Assembly: GCA_000514715.1 (NCBI GenBank)
Contig: AZWL01000008.1
Span: 62,001-126,000 of the forward strand
Length of the DNA stretch: 64,000 nucleotides
Reading direction: 5' to 3'
DNA from: Streptomyces sp. CNH099
Lineage (GTDB): Bacteria; Actinomycetota; Actinomycetes; Streptomycetales; Streptomycetaceae
Position 1 is the first letter of the stretch, and each line of letters begins with the position of its first letter. Shown piece by piece: positions 8,686-16,914 of this stretch. The notes under the pieces are model-generated. The model was not told the origin of the DNA. It did not search any database and saw nothing but the letters and a program-made list of their open reading frames with translations. Position numbers and translations under genes: made by a program.

Positions 8686-9897
8686 ATGCCCGGCGAGCGG
8701 GGTTCGGACGCGGAGCAGGCGGGGCACCCGGTGCCCGCGGCGGGGCCTGCGCCCGCGGAGGGCCCCGACCTGCGGGAGCCCGACCTGCCCCGTACGGCGA
8801 AGGTGCGGCAGAAGGCGCTGCGTACCGGATGGACCACCGGCACCTGCGCGTCGGCCGCCGCCCGCGCGGCGACGCTGCTCCTGGCGACCGGCGAGGCGCC
8901 GCGGTGGGTGGAGGTGGCGCTGCCGTCGGGACGGCGGGTGACGTTCGCGGTGGAGCGGGCGGTGCAGCTGCGGCCGGGGCGTACCGAGGCCGTGGTGGTG
9001 AAGGACGCCGGCGACGACCCGGACGTCACCCACGGCTCGCACCTCACCGCCACCGTCAGCTGGCGCCCGGCACCCGGGCTGGCGCTGCACGGCGGCGTGG
9101 GGGTGGGCGTGGTGACGAAGCCGGGCCTGGGTCTGGAGCTGGGCGGCCCCGCCATCAACCCCGTACCGCGGCAGATGATCACGCAGGCGGTGGCGGAGGT
9201 CGTGGACCTCGGACGGCGGGGTCTGGACGTGACCATCAGCGTGCCGGACGGCGAACGCCGGGCCCGGAAGACGACGAACGCCCGGCTCGGGATCCTCGGC
9301 GGCATCTCCATCCTCGGCACGACGGGCATCGTGCGGCCGTTCTCCACGGCGTCGTGGCGGGCGAGCGTCGAGCAGGCGGTGTCGGTGGCGGCGGCGCAGG
9401 GCGAGACGGCGGTGGTGCTGTGCACGGGCGGGCGGACGGAGCGGGGGGCGATGGAGCTGCTGCCGGGGCTGCCGGCGGTGTGCTTCGTGGAGGTGGGTGA
9501 CTTCACGGGGGCGGCGCTGCGGAAGGCGGTGGCGCACGGGGTGGAGCGGGTGGTGTTCGTCGGCATGGTCGGAAAGCTGACGAAGCTGGCGGCGGGGGTG
9601 CTGATGACGCACTACACCCGCTCGAAGGTCGACCCGGCGGTGCTGGCGGAGATCACCCGCGCGGCGGGCGGCCCGGAGCCCCTGGCGGCGGCCGTGGCGG
9701 AGGCGAACACGGGGCGGCACGCGTACGAGTTGTGGGAGGCGGCGGGTCTGCTGCCGGCGGCGGGACGGGAGTTGTGCGCCCGGGTGGCGGAGGTGCTGGA
9801 GCGCTTCACGGAGCGGCGGGTCGCGGCGGAGGCGGCGATGGTGGACTTCACGGGGCGGGTGCTGGTGGCGCGGAGCGACGGGGGGTTGCTGCCGTGA
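8686..9897 (+). CDS. cbiD: Cobalt-precorrin-5B C1-methyltransferase
   Basis: CbiD methylates C1 in the ring-contracted corrin intermediate, a step of the anaerobic-type pathway. The 403-aa protein shows the family motifs LRTGWTTGTCASAAARAA near residue 45, NPVPRQMI, LGTTGIVRPFS and FVGMVGKLTKLAAG. The ATG at 8686 was preferred over an upstream in-frame GTG at 8659 because GGGAGGAGGAG sits just before it. The stop overlaps cobL as GTGA. CbiD occurs here together with CobN, which is usually associated with late, oxygen-dependent cobalt insertion. Confidence 0.94.
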   Translation: MPGERGSDAEQAGHPVPAAGPAPAEGPDLREPDLPRTAKVRQKALRTGWTTGTCASAAARAATLLLATGEAPRWVEVALPSGRRVTFAVERAVQLRPGRTEAVVVKDAGDDPDVTHGSHLTATVSWRPAPGLALHGGVGVGVVTKPGLGLELGGPAINPVPRQMITQAVAEVVDLGRRGLDVTISVPDGERRARKTTNARLGILGGISILGTTGIVRPFSTASWRASVEQAVSVAAAQGETAVVLCTGGRTERGAMELLPGLPAVCFVEVGDFTGAALRKAVAHGVERVVFVGMVGKLTKLAAGVLMTHYTRSKVDPAVLAEITRAAGGPEPLAAAVAEANTGRHAYELWEAAGLLPAAGRELCARVAEVLERFTERRVAAEAAMVDFTGRVLVARSDGGLLP

Positions 9898-12059
9898 TCA
9901 CGGTCATAGGCTGCGGAACGGGGGCGCCTCCGGCGCGGATCGAGGAAGCGGAGCTGGTGGTGGGCGCGGCACGCCACCTGGGGGAGGCGGAGCTGCCGCG
10001 GAACGCGGAGCGCGTGACGCTGGGGCCGCTGGGCCCGGCGCTGGATCGGATCGCGGCGTACGTGGAGAGCCCGGCCCCGGCCCCACGCGTCGAGCCGAAC
10101 TCCGGGACGGAGCCCCACGGAGGCCCCGGGTCGGGGGCCGAGTCGGAGCCCTGCGAGGACTCCGGGACGCGAGCCCGGGTGGAGTCCGGGACGGAGCCTC
10201 GTGCGGAGTCCCGCGCAGGGCACGGGCCGCAACCCCGCGAGAGCGCCCAGGCACGGCCCCGCGCAGGGTCCGGGGCGGAACCGCAGGCGGAGGCCGGGAC
10301 ACAGCCCCGCCCGGCTTCCGAGGTGGAGCCCCACGCGGGGCCCGGGGCACAGCCCCGTGCGGGATCGGGGGCGCAGGCCCGTGCGGGATCGGGTGCACAG
10401 CCCCGCCCGGGGCCCGGGGCACAGCCCCGTGCGGAGGCCGGGGCACAGCCCCGTGCGGAGGCCGGGGCACAGCCCCACGGAGGGCCCGGGGCACAGCCCC
10501 GTGCGGGGTCGGGAACACGGCCCCGCCCGGGGGCCGGGGCGCAGCCCCGCGGGGGGTTCGGGGGCGCAGCCCCTGAGTTTCGGGAAGGGGCGGGGACGGG
10601 GCACACCCCCCCGCCCCGCACCCGGGTGGCCGTGCTCGCCTCCGGCGACCCCGGCTTCTTCGGCGTCGTCCGCGCCCTCGCCACCCGCTTCGGCCCCCAC
10701 CGCCTCGACGTCCGCCCCGCCGCCCCCGCCGTCGCCGTGGCCTTCGCCCGCGCCGGCCTCCCCTGGGACGACGCCGCCGTCGTCAGCGCGCACGGCCGCG
10801 ACCTCCGCACCGCCGTCAACGTCTGCCGGGCCCACCCCAAGACCGCCGTGCTCACCGGCCCCGGCGCCGGCCCCGCCGAACTCGGCGCCGCCCTCGCCGC
10901 GTCGGGTGTGCCCCGCACCCTCGTCGTGGCGTCCGCGCTCGGCTCCGGCGACGAGGACGTCGTACGCCTCTCCCCCGCCGACGCCGCCGCCCGCGACTGG
11001 TCGCCGGGCACCGTCAACGTCGTCCTCTGCCTCGACGAACGCCCCGTCCGCAGCACCGGGCACAGCCCCGCCCGCAGCGCCGGGCGCAGCCCAACCCGTG
11101 TCCTCTCCCCCGCACCGCGCACCCTCGCCGGCCCCGGCCCGTACCCCCCGGCGCACCACGGCGACACCGGCTGGGCGCTCCCCGAGGCGGACTTCGACCA
11201 CCGCGCCGGCCTGGTCACCAAGTACGAGGTCCGCGCCCTCGCCCTCGCGCGCCTGGCGCCCCGCCTCGGCGACCTGGTGTGGGACGTGGGCGCCGGGTCC
11301 GGCTCCGTGGCGGTGGAGTGCGCGCGGTTCGGCGCCGCGGTCGTCGCCGTGGAGCGGGACGCCGCGGGCGTCGCGCGGGTCCGGGCGAACGCGGCGGCGC
11401 ACGGCGTGGACGTGCAGGCCGTGCACGGCACCGCCCCCGCCGCGCTGGCCGGGCTGCCGGACCCGGACGCGGTGTTCGTCGGCGGCGGGGGCGGCGACGT
11501 GGCGGAGGTGGTCGCGGCGTGCGCGGCGCGGGCGCACCGGGCGGTGGTCGTGACGCTGGCCGCCGTGGACCGGGTGCCGGGGGTACGTGCGGCGCTGGCG
11601 GATGCCGGGTTCGGGGTGGACGGCGTGCTGCTGCAGTCCTCCCGGCTGGCGCCGCTGCCCGGCGAGGTCACGCGGCTCGCGGCGACGAACCCGGTGTTCG
11701 TCCTGTGGGGTCTGCGCGCTGCGGCGGCGAAGCCCGCGGACACCCGTACCCCCGCCGGAGGCCGGCACGACGACGCGGACACGGGGGTGAGGGCCCCGGG
11801 GGGCGCGGGCGGCACGCCCCTTTCCCCGAGCCCCGGGGGATCCGCCCCCGAGCCCTCCGCGGGGCTCCGCCCCGAACCCGCACGGGGCAGCGCCCCGGAC
11901 CCCCGGGCCGCTCGGTCCCGACCCCCCGCGCCCGCCCCTTCCCGAAACTCTGGGACGCAGCCCCGGGCCCCGCACGGGGCAGCGCCCCGGACCCCCGGGC
12001 CGCTCCGCCCCGAACCCCCGCACACCGCCCCCGACCTCCGAGGGAGACCCCGCCCATGA
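9894..12059 (+). CDS. cobL: Precorrin-6Y C5,15-methyltransferase (CbiE-CbiT fusion), expanded by repeats
   Basis: CobL methylates C5 and C15 and decarboxylates the C12 acetate side chain. The CbiE half starts with ITVIGCGTGAPP and resumes at VAVLASGDPGFFGVV. The CbiT half has the SAM-binding motif WDVGAGSGSVAVE and ends with ATNPVFVLWG. At 721 aa it is about 300 residues longer than usual. The excess consists of octapeptide repeats of GAQPRxxx type (about residues 64-242, inside the CbiE domain), a shorter Ser/Pro-rich patch before CbiT, and a 105-residue Pro/Arg-rich tail past the normal end. The GTG at 9894 overlaps the cbiD stop. Function probably survives because all core motifs are present, but solubility or folding may be affected. 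Confidence 0.9.
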   Translation: MITVIGCGTGAPPARIEEAELVVGAARHLGEAELPRNAERVTLGPLGPALDRIAAYVESPAPAPRVEPNSGTEPHGGPGSGAESEPCEDSGTRARVESGTEPRAESRAGHGPQPRESAQARPRAGSGAEPQAEAGTQPRPASEVEPHAGPGAQPRAGSGAQARAGSGAQPRPGPGAQPRAEAGAQPRAEAGAQPHGGPGAQPRAGSGTRPRPGAGAQPRGGFGGAAPEFREGAGTGHTPPPRTRVAVLASGDPGFFGVVRALATRFGPHRLDVRPAAPAVAVAFARAGLPWDDAAVVSAHGRDLRTAVNVCRAHPKTAVLTGPGAGPAELGAALAASGVPRTLVVASALGSGDEDVVRLSPADAAARDWSPGTVNVVLCLDERPVRSTGHSPARSAGRSPTRVLSPAPRTLAGPGPYPPAHHGDTGWALPEADFDHRAGLVTKYEVRALALARLAPRLGDLVWDVGAGSGSVAVECARFGAAVVAVERDAAGVARVRANAAAHGVDVQAVHGTAPAALAGLPDPDAVFVGGGGGDVAEVVAACAARAHRAVVVTLAAVDRVPGVRAALADAGFGVDGVLLQSSRLAPLPGEVTRLAATNPVFVLWGLRAAAAKPADTRTPAGGRHDDADTGVRAPGGAGGTPLSPSPGGSAPEPSAGLRPEPARGSAPDPRAARSRPPAPAPSRNSGTQPRAPHGAAPRTPGPLRPEPPHTAPDLRGRPRP
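10272..10619 (+). repeat. 24-nt in-frame minisatellite inside cobL
   Basis: Twelve units at an exact 24-base period run from 10272 to 10559, and looser copies extend back to about 10090. The best-kept core, GGGGCACAGCCCC, starts at 10344, 10416, 10440, 10464 and 10488, with variants at the other steps, including GGGGCGCAGCCCC at 10536. Each core can fold as GGGGC/GCCCC. As 24 is divisible by three, the array codes for an octapeptide repeat (GAQPRAEA and relatives). It ends in the same TTTCGGGAAGGGGCGGG module seen in cobB. Confidence 0.85.
11790..12020 (-). repeat. Reverse-oriented copy of the GC-rich repeat at the cobL 3' end
   Basis: Downstream of the normal CbiT end, the + strand carries CGCCCCTTCCCGAAACTC around 11934-11950. 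This is the reverse complement of the terminal module found in cobB and cobL. It is surrounded by GCACGGGGCAGCGCCCC-type hairpin units at 11881 and about 11977. The block is read through as the cobL tail and displaces the stop to 12057-12059. Confidence 0.65.
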
Positions 12060-12106
12060 CCACCCCGCCCCGGCCGCCCCGGCGTCCCCGCCGGACCGCC
12101 CCGTGA
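12056..12106 (+). CDS. 16-codon coupling ORF between cobL and cobJ
   Basis: An ATG at 12056 overlaps the cobL TGA (ATGA) and sits about 10 bases after GAGGGAGA. It opens a 16-residue frame starting MTTPPRPPRRPRR. The TGA of this frame (12104-12106) overlaps the GTG start of cobJ (GTGA). The frame therefore bridges cobL and cobJ by two consecutive stop/start overlaps. It may be only a translational relay; no peptide function can be inferred from so short an Arg/Pro-rich sequence. Confidence 0.4.
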   Translation: MTTPPRPPRRPRRTAP

Positions 12107-13836
12107 TCGGCCTCGTCGCCGCCACCGCCGCCGGCTCCGCCGCCGCGCGGCGGCTGGCGGACGCCTGGCCGGAGCGGACCCGCTGTTACGACGAGGGCCC
12201 GGTCCGTACCGCCGTCGAGCGCGCCTTCGCCGACTGCGACCAGCTCGTCTGCTTCCTCGCCACCGGCGCCACCGTCCGCCTCCTCGCCCCCCTGCTGCGC
12301 GGCAAGGCCGCCGACCCCGGCGTGGTCTGCGTCGACGAGGCGGGCCGCTTCGCGGTCGCCCTGCTCGGCGGCCACGGCGGCGGCGCCAACGCACTCGCCG
12401 CCGAGGTCGCCGAGCTGCTCGGCGACGGCTGCACGCCGGTCGTGACCACCGCCACCGACGCCGTCGGCGTGCCCGGCCTCGACTCCCTCGGCTGGCCCGT
12501 CGAGGGCGCGGTCGCGGCGGTGACGCGGGCGGTGCTGGACGGGGCGCCGGTGGCGCTGCGGGCCGACGCGGCGTGGCCGCTGCCCGCGCTGCCGCCGCAC
12601 GTCGGGGCCGGGGGCGGGGCCGGCGGCGGGGCCGCGGTCTCGACGGACGTCCGCCTGTACGTCACCGACCGCCGCCTGCCGCTCGCGGCCCGCGAAGCGG
12701 TGCTCCGGCCGCCGTCGCTCGTCGTCGGGGTGGGCGCCAGCCGCGGGGCGTCTGCGGACGAGGTGCTGGGGCTCGTCGGGGAGACCCTCGAAGACGCGGG
12801 GCTGAGCCCGCACTCCGTCACCGCGCTCGCCACCGTGGACGCGAAGGCCGGCGAGCCGGGGCTGCGCGCCGCCGCCGAGCGCCTGGGGGTGCCGCTGCGC
12901 ACGTTCCCGGCCGCCGCGCTGGCCGCCGTGGACGTGCCCACCCCGTCCGCCGCGCCCCTCGCCGCCGTGGGTACGCCCAGCGTCGCGGAGGCCGCCGCGC
13001 TGACGGCCGCCGGCGCGGACGCGGAACTCGTCGTACGCAAGCGGAAGTCCGCCCCCGCCGGCCGCCCCGCGATGGCCACCTGCGCCGTGGCCCGCCGCCG
13101 GCCCCGCGGGCGGCTCGCCGTCGTCGGCCTCGGGCCGGGTGCCCGCGATCTGCTGACACCGCGCGCCCGCGCGGAGCTGCGCCGGGCGTCGGTGGTCGTC
13201 GGCCTCGACCAGTACGTCGCGCAGATCCGCGACCTGCTCCGCCCCGGCACGCGGGTCCTGGAGTCCGGGCTGGGCGCCGAGGAGGAACGCGCCCGCACCG
13301 CCGTGGCCGAGGCCCGCGCGGGGCACGCGGTGGCGCTGGTCGGCAGCGGCGACGCGGGCGTGTACGCGATGGCGTCGCCGGCGCTGGCGGAGGCGGGCGC
13401 GGACATCGACGTCGCCGGCGTGCCGGGGGTGACGGCGGCGCTGGCCGCGGCGGCGCTGCTGGGTGCGCCGCTGGGGCACGACCACGTCGCCGTGAGCCTT
13501 TCGGACCTGCACACGCCGTGGGCGGTGATCGAACGCAGGGTGCGGGCGGCGGCGGAGTCGGACCTCGTGGTCACCTTCTACAACCCGCGCAGCCGCGCCC
13601 GGCACCGGCAGCTGCCGGAGGCGCTGGCGCTGCTGGCGAAGCACCGCGCGCCGACGACGCCGGTGGGCGTCGTACGGAACGCGTCCCGGCCGGACGAGCA
13701 CGTGCTGCTGACGACGCTGGCGGAACTCGACCCGCGGTCCGTCGACATGATGACCGTGGTGACGGTCGGGAACTCGGCGACGCGCGAGGTCGCGGGCCGG
13801 ATGGTGACCCCGCGCGGCTACCGGTGGCAGACGTGA
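12103..13836 (+). CDS. cobJ: CbiG-CobJ fusion: precorrin-3B C17-methyltransferase
   Basis: In 577 aa this joins a CbiG-type N-terminal region to a CobJ/CbiH C17-methyltransferase that performs ring contraction. The CbiG part has VAATAAGSAAARRL, then FLATGATVRLLAPLL and LLGGHGGGANALA, and a CbiG C-terminal core (VVGVGASRGASADE through AATVDAKAGEPGL-type sequence). The methylase starts with AVVGLGPGARDLLTPRA near residue 340 and has LVGSGDAGVYAMA and VAGVPGVTAA. The GTG at 12103 overlaps the 16-codon ORF. The next upstream ATG (12056) is out of frame, so the short N-terminus is firm. The stop overlaps the ferredoxin gene. Confidence 0.92.
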   Translation: MIGLVAATAAGSAAARRLADAWPERTRCYDEGPVRTAVERAFADCDQLVCFLATGATVRLLAPLLRGKAADPGVVCVDEAGRFAVALLGGHGGGANALAAEVAELLGDGCTPVVTTATDAVGVPGLDSLGWPVEGAVAAVTRAVLDGAPVALRADAAWPLPALPPHVGAGGGAGGGAAVSTDVRLYVTDRRLPLAAREAVLRPPSLVVGVGASRGASADEVLGLVGETLEDAGLSPHSVTALATVDAKAGEPGLRAAAERLGVPLRTFPAAALAAVDVPTPSAAPLAAVGTPSVAEAAALTAAGADAELVVRKRKSAPAGRPAMATCAVARRRPRGRLAVVGLGPGARDLLTPRARAELRRASVVVGLDQYVAQIRDLLRPGTRVLESGLGAEEERARTAVAEARAGHAVALVGSGDAGVYAMASPALAEAGADIDVAGVPGVTAALAAAALLGAPLGHDHVAVSLSDLHTPWAVIERRVRAAAESDLVVTFYNPRSRARHRQLPEALALLAKHRAPTTPVGVVRNASRPDEHVLLTTLAELDPRSVDMMTVVTVGNSATREVAGRMVTPRGYRWQT

Positions 13837-14087
13837 GCGCCCGCACGGGCCCGGCCGCCCCCACCGGCCCCGCCGTCCCGGCCGCGCGCGCCGCCCCGGC
13901 CGTCCCCACCGTCAACGACCGCTGCACCGGCTGCGGCGCCTGTCTGCTCACCTGCCCCGAGCACGCCGTCCGCCCGCGCGGCGGCGCCCTGTTCGTCCGG
14001 GCCGACCTGTGCACCGGCTGTCTGGAGTGCGTGGAGGTCTGCCCGGCCGACGCCATCGACGAAGCCCCGAAGGAGTCCCACCCGTGA
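13833..14087 (+). CDS. 2[4Fe-4S] ferredoxin within the cobalamin operon
   Basis: This 84-aa protein has an Ala/Pro-rich lead of about 25 residues, then two CxxCxxCxxxCP motifs: CTGCGACLLTCP and CTGCLECVEVCP. These bind two [4Fe-4S] clusters and make it a soluble electron carrier. It is joined to cobJ and cobH by GTGA overlaps on both sides, so it is part of the operon. A role in supplying electrons to a corrin reduction step (cobalt reduction before adenosylation, or a reductase not in this window) is inference only. Confidence 0.88.
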   Translation: MSARTGPAAPTGPAVPAARAAPAVPTVNDRCTGCGACLLTCPEHAVRPRGGALFVRADLCTGCLECVEVCPADAIDEAPKESHP

Positions 14088-14698
14088 CGAGGACCGCGAG
14101 GACCGTCCACCCCATCGAGGAGGAGTCGTACCGGCGGCTGCGCGCCCGGGTCGGCACCGCGCACCTGCCGCCGCTGACCCGCGCGGTCGTCGAGCGCGTC
14201 ATCCACTCCTCCGCCGACCTCGCCTACGCCGGCGACCTGGTGTGCGACGAGGCGTCGCTGGCCGCCGCGCACGCCGCGCTGCACGCCGGCGCGCCGGTCG
14301 TCGCCGACGTGGAGATGGTCGCGGCGGGCATCACCGCCCGCCGGGCGGTCTGCCGGCTGCGCGACGCGGTGGCCGCGCCGGGCCTGACCCGGTCGGCGGC
14401 CGCGGTGCGGCTGGCGTACGAGGAGGTGGGCGACGGCGCCGTGTGGGTGGTCGGCTGTGCGCCCACGGCGCTGACGGAGCTGATCGCGCTGGGGACGGCG
14501 CCGGCGCTGGTGGTCGGGCTGCCGGTGGGGTTCGTGGGGGCGGCGGAGAGCAAGGCGGCGCTGCGGGCCTCGGGGCTGCCGGCGGTCAGCAACGTCTCCG
14601 AGAAGGGCGGTTCCGCGGTGGCCGCCGCCGCGCTGAACGCCCTGCTCTACGCCCCGCCCCCGACCGGCACGCACCCGGCCGCCACCGCCGGCCCGTGA
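14084..14698 (+). CDS. cobH: Precorrin-8X methylmutase
   Basis: CobH/CbiC moves the C11 methyl to C12, giving hydrogenobyrinic or cobyrinic acid. The 204-aa sequence has the family motifs HPIEEESYRRLRA, ERVIHSSADLAYAGDL with the catalytic His, GLPVGFVGAAESK and the Ser/Asn region near VSNVSEKGGS. The GTG at 14084 overlaps the ferredoxin TGA. A 70-base gap follows before cbiX. Confidence 0.95.
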   Translation: MTRTARTVHPIEEESYRRLRARVGTAHLPPLTRAVVERVIHSSADLAYAGDLVCDEASLAAAHAALHAGAPVVADVEMVAAGITARRAVCRLRDAVAAPGLTRSAAAVRLAYEEVGDGAVWVVGCAPTALTELIALGTAPALVVGLPVGFVGAAESKAALRASGLPAVSNVSEKGGSAVAAAALNALLYAPPPTGTHPAATAGP

Positions 14699-14768
14699 CC
14701 GCCGCCGGCGCCCGTTCCGCACCACCCCGCCCGGCGCCGCCGGGCCCCGTACCACCGAGGAGACGTCA

Positions 14769-15752
14769 GTGACCAAGCCCGCCCTGCTCATCGCCGGCCA
14801 CGGCACCCGCGACGCCGCCGGCGCCGAGGCGTTCCGCGCGTTCGTGCGCGTGCTCGCCGACCGCAGCCCCGGGCCGCCCGTGGCCGGCGGCTTCATCGAG
14901 CTGTCCCCGCCGCCGCTGGGCGAGGCCGTGGCCGGGCTCGTCGACCGCGGCGTACGGCACTTCGCCGCCGTGCCGCTCATGCTCGTCTCCGCCGGGCACG
15001 CCAAGGGCGACATCCCCGCCGCGCTGGCCCGCGAGAAGGAGCGGCACCCCGGCCTCTCGTACTCCTACGGGCGGCCCCTCGGCCCGCACCCGAAGCTGCT
15101 GTCCGTGCTGGAGCGCCGCGTGGACGAGGCCCTCGGCGCGGCGGGCGCGGACGCCCGTGCCGCGCGGGCCCGTACCACCGTCCTCCTCGTCGGCCGCGGG
15201 TCCACCGACCCCGACGCCAACGCGGAGGTGCACAAGGCCGCCCGGCTGCTCTGGGAGGGCCGCGGCTACGCGGGCGTCGAGACGGCGTTCGTGTCGCTCG
15301 CCGCGCCCGACGTCGCCGCGGGCCTGGAGCGGTGCCGCCGGCTGGGCGCCGGGGGCACCCGTGCCGACGGCCGGGGGAACGTCGTCGTGCTGCCCTACTT
15401 CCTCTTCCCCGGCGTGCTCCCCGACCGCGTCGCCCGCCAGGCGCGGGAGTGGGCGGCCGCGCACCCGGAGGTCGGGGTGCGCACCGCGGACGTCATCGGC
15501 CCGGCCGAGGAGCTGGTCGAGCTGGTGACGGAGCGGTACGAGGAGGCCGTCGCCGGCGACCTGCGCATGAACTGCGACTCCTGCGTCTACCGCATCGCCC
15601 TGCCCGGCTTCGAGGACAAGGTCGGCATCCCGCAGCAGCCGCACTTCCACCCGGACGAGGACGGCACGCGCCACGGCCACGGACACGGCCACGGACACGG
15701 ACACGGCCATGGGCACGGGCACCACCACGGCGACCACGCCCATGCGCACTGA
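14769..15752 (+). CDS. cbiX: Sirohydrochlorin chelatase with His-rich tail
   Basis: CbiX inserts cobalt (or another divalent metal) early, into sirohydrochlorin. The 327-aa long form has two CbiX halves: LLIAGHGTRDAAGAEAFR at the start with the metal-binding His, and TTVLLVGRGSTDPDANAEV in the second half. The tail has a CDSCVYR dithiol motif, an HFHPDED patch and a final stretch of about 26 residues that is nearly all His and Gly, probably for metal storage or delivery. The GTG at 14769 is preceded by GAGGAG. The operon thus encodes both an early chelatase (CbiX) and a late one (CobN). Confidence 0.92.
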   Translation: MTKPALLIAGHGTRDAAGAEAFRAFVRVLADRSPGPPVAGGFIELSPPPLGEAVAGLVDRGVRHFAAVPLMLVSAGHAKGDIPAALAREKERHPGLSYSYGRPLGPHPKLLSVLERRVDEALGAAGADARAARARTTVLLVGRGSTDPDANAEVHKAARLLWEGRGYAGVETAFVSLAAPDVAAGLERCRRLGAGGTRADGRGNVVVLPYFLFPGVLPDRVARQAREWAAAHPEVGVRTADVIGPAEELVELVTERYEEAVAGDLRMNCDSCVYRIALPGFEDKVGIPQQPHFHPDEDGTRHGHGHGHGHGHGHGHGHHHGDHAHAH

Positions 15753-16833
15753 ACCCCCCGCCCCCGCCCGTCACGACCTCCGCCACCACGGCGACGCCGA
15801 ACTCCGCGACGCCGCGCCCGGCCTGACCGACCTCGCCGTCAACGTCCGCGCCGGCACGCCCCCCGGCTGGCTCAGGGAACTCCTCGCCGGCTCCCTCGAC
15901 CGGCTCGCCGCCTACCCCGACGGCCGCGCCGCCCGCGCCGCCGTCGCCGCCCGGCACGGGGTGCCGGCCGGCCGGGTGCTGCTCACCGCCGGCGCGGCCG
16001 AGGCGTTCGTGCTGCTGGCCCGGGCGCTGCGGCCGGCGGTGCGCCGGGCGGTGGTCGTCCACCCGCAGTTCACGGAGCCGGAGGCGGCGCTGCGCGACGC
16101 CGGGCACGAGGTGGAGCGGGTGCTGCTGCGCGCCGGGGACGGCTTCCGGCTGCCGCCGCGGGCGGTGCCCGAGGACGCCGACCTCGTCGTCGTCGGCAAC
16201 CCGACCAACCCGACGTCCGTCCTCCACCCCGCCGCGGCCGTCGCCGCGCTGGCCCGGCCGGGGCGGACGCTCGTCGTGGACGAGGCGTTCATGGACGCGG
16301 TGCCGGGCGAGCGCGAGTCGCTGGCCGGGCGCACGGACGTGCCCGGGCTGGTCGTCCTGCGCAGCCTCACCAAGACCTGGGGCCTCGCCGGCCTGCGCGT
16401 CGGCTACGTCCTCGGCGACCCCGGCACCGTCGCCGCGCTGGCGCGGGCGCAGCCGCTGTGGCCGGTGTCGACGCCGGCGCTGGCGGCGGCCGAGGCGGTG
16501 TGCGGGCCGCGGGCGCTCGCGGAGGCGGCCGCGGCGGCCCGGACGGCCGCCGCCGACCGGGCGTACCTGCTGCGCAGGCTCGGAGAGTTCGCGGAGGTCA
16601 CGACCGCGGGGACGGCCGAGGCGCCGTTCGTCCTCGTCCGGGTCGCCGGAGTCACGGGAGCGGACGGCACCGCCGCGGGGCTCGTCGTACGCGAACGGCT
16701 GCGCGCCCTCGGCTTCGCCGTCCGCCGCGGCGACACGTTCCCCGGCCTGGGCCCCGCGTGGCTGCGGCTCGCGGTCCGGGACCGGCGGACGACGGACCGG
16801 TTCGCCGACGCGCTGGCCCGGGCGCTGACGTAG
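15742..16833 (+). CDS. cobC: PLP-dependent aminotransferase-like CobC (threonine-phosphate decarboxylase type)
   Basis: This 363-aa fold-type I PLP enzyme is of the Rv2231c/CobC type found in actinobacterial cobalamin operons and probably makes the aminopropanol arm precursor. PLP-related motifs include the Asn in VVGNPTNPTSVLHP, the Asp in LVVDEAFMD and the Lys in SLTKTWGLAGLRVGY. ATG at 15742 was chosen, overlapping the cbiX end by 11 bases. The in-frame ATG at 15709 lies inside the His-tail repeat and would add only a Thr-rich stretch. A histidinol-phosphate aminotransferase is the main alternative, made unlikely by the position. It is the last gene of the operon. Confidence 0.88.
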   Translation: MRTEPPAPARHDLRHHGDAELRDAAPGLTDLAVNVRAGTPPGWLRELLAGSLDRLAAYPDGRAARAAVAARHGVPAGRVLLTAGAAEAFVLLARALRPAVRRAVVVHPQFTEPEAALRDAGHEVERVLLRAGDGFRLPPRAVPEDADLVVVGNPTNPTSVLHPAAAVAALARPGRTLVVDEAFMDAVPGERESLAGRTDVPGLVVLRSLTKTWGLAGLRVGYVLGDPGTVAALARAQPLWPVSTPALAAAEAVCGPRALAEAAAAARTAAADRAYLLRRLGEFAEVTTAGTAEAPFVLVRVAGVTGADGTAAGLVVRERLRALGFAVRRGDTFPGLGPAWLRLAVRDRRTTDRFADALARALT

Positions 16834-16874
16834 CTCTCCCGGACCGCGGGGGCCGGACCCCCGTACGGACGGCG

Positions 16875-16907
16875 GGTGCGGGCGGCGTGCGAACCGCCGC
16901 CCGCACC
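16875..16907. terminator. Hairpin between the convergent cob operon and dehydrogenase gene
   Basis: Perfect 13-bp arms, GGTGCGGGCGGCG (16875-16887) and its complement (16895-16907), enclose a 7-base loop. The hairpin lies between two convergent genes and could serve both. There is no T-run, as is usual at this GC content. Confidence 0.6.
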
Positions 16908-16914
16908 GTACGCG

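Noticed and set aside
15709..15741. Earlier ATG for cobC
   Set aside because: It lies within the His-tail repeat of cbiX and adds only a Thr-rich stretch without family similarity.
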